Shown piece by piece: positions 63,237-64,000 of a stretch of DNA of 64,000 bases. Both the position numbers and the translations under genes were made by a program. The DNA is from Flagellimonas marinaquae (GTDB lineage: Bacteria > Bacteroidota > Bacteroidia > Flavobacteriales > Flavobacteriaceae): positions 1,837,501 to 1,901,500 of the forward strand of contig NZ_CP092415.1 in the NCBI RefSeq assembly GCF_023716465.1, written 5' to 3'. Positions within the stretch are counted from its first letter, which is position 1, and the number at the start of each line of letters is the position of its first letter. The notes under the pieces were generated by a model. It ran no database searches and was not told the origin of the DNA. It was given only the letters and a program-made list of their open reading frames with translations.

Positions 63237-63361
63237 GATTAATTTTTATTAAAGGTATATACTTCACCTTTACATTCAAAACATGTGCCGTAGTCTAATT
63301 TGAAAGTTTTGATTCACATGAATGTATGGGTTAACTGAATTAACTTGAGTACATTGTAGGC

Positions 63362-64000
63362 ATGAAAATTATTTTGGCACCAGATAAATATAAAGGCTCC
63401 CTAACTGGATGGGAATTTTGTGAAATAGTTGCCCGGGGCATCAAAAAAGTTTTTCCCAATGCAGAAACAGTGTATCGACCCCTTGCCGATGGTGGGGACG
63501 GTACCATCGATGTGGTTATAGATTACCTAAAGGCATCTAAAGAGAAGATTGTTGTTACAGACCCGCTTTTTAGGAAGATTACCGCCTTTTACCTGCTTTC
63601 CGAGGATAGGCAAACGGCTTTTATTGAAATGTCCGAAGCTTCTGGATATAAATTATTGCAAAAATCCGAGATGAACTGTATGGATACTACAACTTTGGGA
63701 ACAGGTGAAATGGTGGTGGATGCACTTGAAAAAGGAGCCAGAAACATTGTATTGGGCATTGGAGGAAGTGCAACCAACGATGGAGGTATGGGTATGGCCC
63801 AAGCCCTTGGTTACGTTTTTGTGGATGCGAATGGAAATCAGCTAAAGCCTATTGGGCGAAATCTGGGCAAGGTAAGGGAAATACGAACAAACAATCTACA
63901 TCCAAAACTCATGGATACAAAAATTCAAGTGGCCTGCGATGTGACCAATCCATTTTATGGAGAGCTAGGGGCTGCTAAAATTTATGGGGCTCAAAAAGGA
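63362..64000 (+). CDS. Glycerate kinase (GlxK/GarK family), 3' end cut by window
   Basis: At least 213 residues from the ATG at 63362. 'MKIILAPDKYKGSLTGWEFCE', 'RPLADGGDGTIDVVI', 'GTGEMVVDALEKGARNIVLGIGGSATNDGGMGMAQALGYVF' and 'VACDVTNPFYGELGAA' are signatures of class-II glycerate kinase, which phosphorylates glycerate in the glyoxylate/glycerate route. Roughly the last 40% lies outside the window. Confidence 0.93.
   Translation, partial: MKIILAPDKYKGSLTGWEFCEIVARGIKKVFPNAETVYRPLADGGDGTIDVVIDYLKASKEKIVVTDPLFRKITAFYLLSEDRQTAFIEMSEASGYKLLQKSEMNCMDTTTLGTGEMVVDALEKGARNIVLGIGGSATNDGGMGMAQALGYVFVDANGNQLKPIGRNLGKVREIRTNNLHPKLMDTKIQVACDVTNPFYGELGAAKIYGAQKG

Noticed and set aside
1..64000. CRISPR array or insertion sequence
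   Set aside because: No array of regularly spaced short repeats and no transposase or terminal inverted repeats were seen. The only sizeable repeats are the effector joints.

Overview
The window looks like chromosomal DNA of a marine flavobacterium (Bacteroidota, Flavobacteriaceae, near Muricauda/Maribacter-like genera). This rests on gene content (SusC/SusD pair, TssB/TssC of the Bacteroidota type VI system, TPR histidine kinase, DUF5690 and VPS10/BNR proteins), on TAnnTTTG -7 promoter elements, and on poor Shine-Dalgarno sequences with some TTG/GTG starts. No species can be named from sequence alone.

Layout. (1) 1-7.6 kb, minus strand: part of a helicase-associated-domain protein, the type VI sheath genes tssC and tssB, then a polymorphic effector locus. 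An 804-residue LysM carrier ends in a TIGR02594-like peptidoglycan hydrolase and is followed by a lipoprotein immunity gene. Behind it lies a displaced (orphan) toxin-immunity cassette, then a third truncated remnant. Each displaced copy starts with the same roughly 100-residue joint segment. (2) 8-9.7 kb: a LytS/LytTR-type two-component pair. Pairs of direct repeats with a 21-nt period, as LytTR regulators often use, lie upstream of both tssB and the effector. (3) 9.8-25.3 kb: a phosphonate-linked locus with an SSS symporter, DUF5690 transporter, FAD oxidoreductase (TIGR03364-like), phosphonatase-like HAD hydrolase, XRE-cupin regulator, SusC/SusD pair, lipoprotein phosphodiesterase with a PA14-like domain, class-III PLP enzyme resembling PbfA, and a secreted metallophosphatase. 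(4) 25.3-44.4 kb: a sulfide/sulfane-sulfur regulon with a Crp/Fnr regulator, SulP carrier, persulfide dioxygenase-rhodanese, rhodanese, HMA protein, c-type cytochrome, fatty-acid hydroxylase, DUF2892 proteins, cytochrome bd, SQR-like flavoprotein, RND efflux system and two YeeE/YedE halves. A palindrome close to GTRACnnnnGTYAC lies exactly 22 nt upstream of a TAnnTTTG-like element at seven promoters here. (5) 44.5-64 kb: response regulators, tRNA-Arg(CCT), an AT-rich insert with a serine hydrolase, a TPR kinase/NarL pair, and housekeeping or secreted proteins (threonine-dehydrogenase-like SDR, M28 peptidase, CBS, pentapeptide, VPS10, SIMPL, partial glycerate kinase).

How it fits together. Regions 1-2 appear to be an interbacterial weapon that swaps toxin tips by recombination in a conserved joint, perhaps under LytTR control. 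Region 3 couples outer-membrane SusCD import and surface/periplasmic ester cleavage to cytoplasmic phosphonate breakdown. Region 4 couples sulfide oxidation to quinones and oxygen via cytochrome bd, with persulfide handling and sulfur-anion transport. Functions are from family recognition by eye; no database search or alignment program was run.
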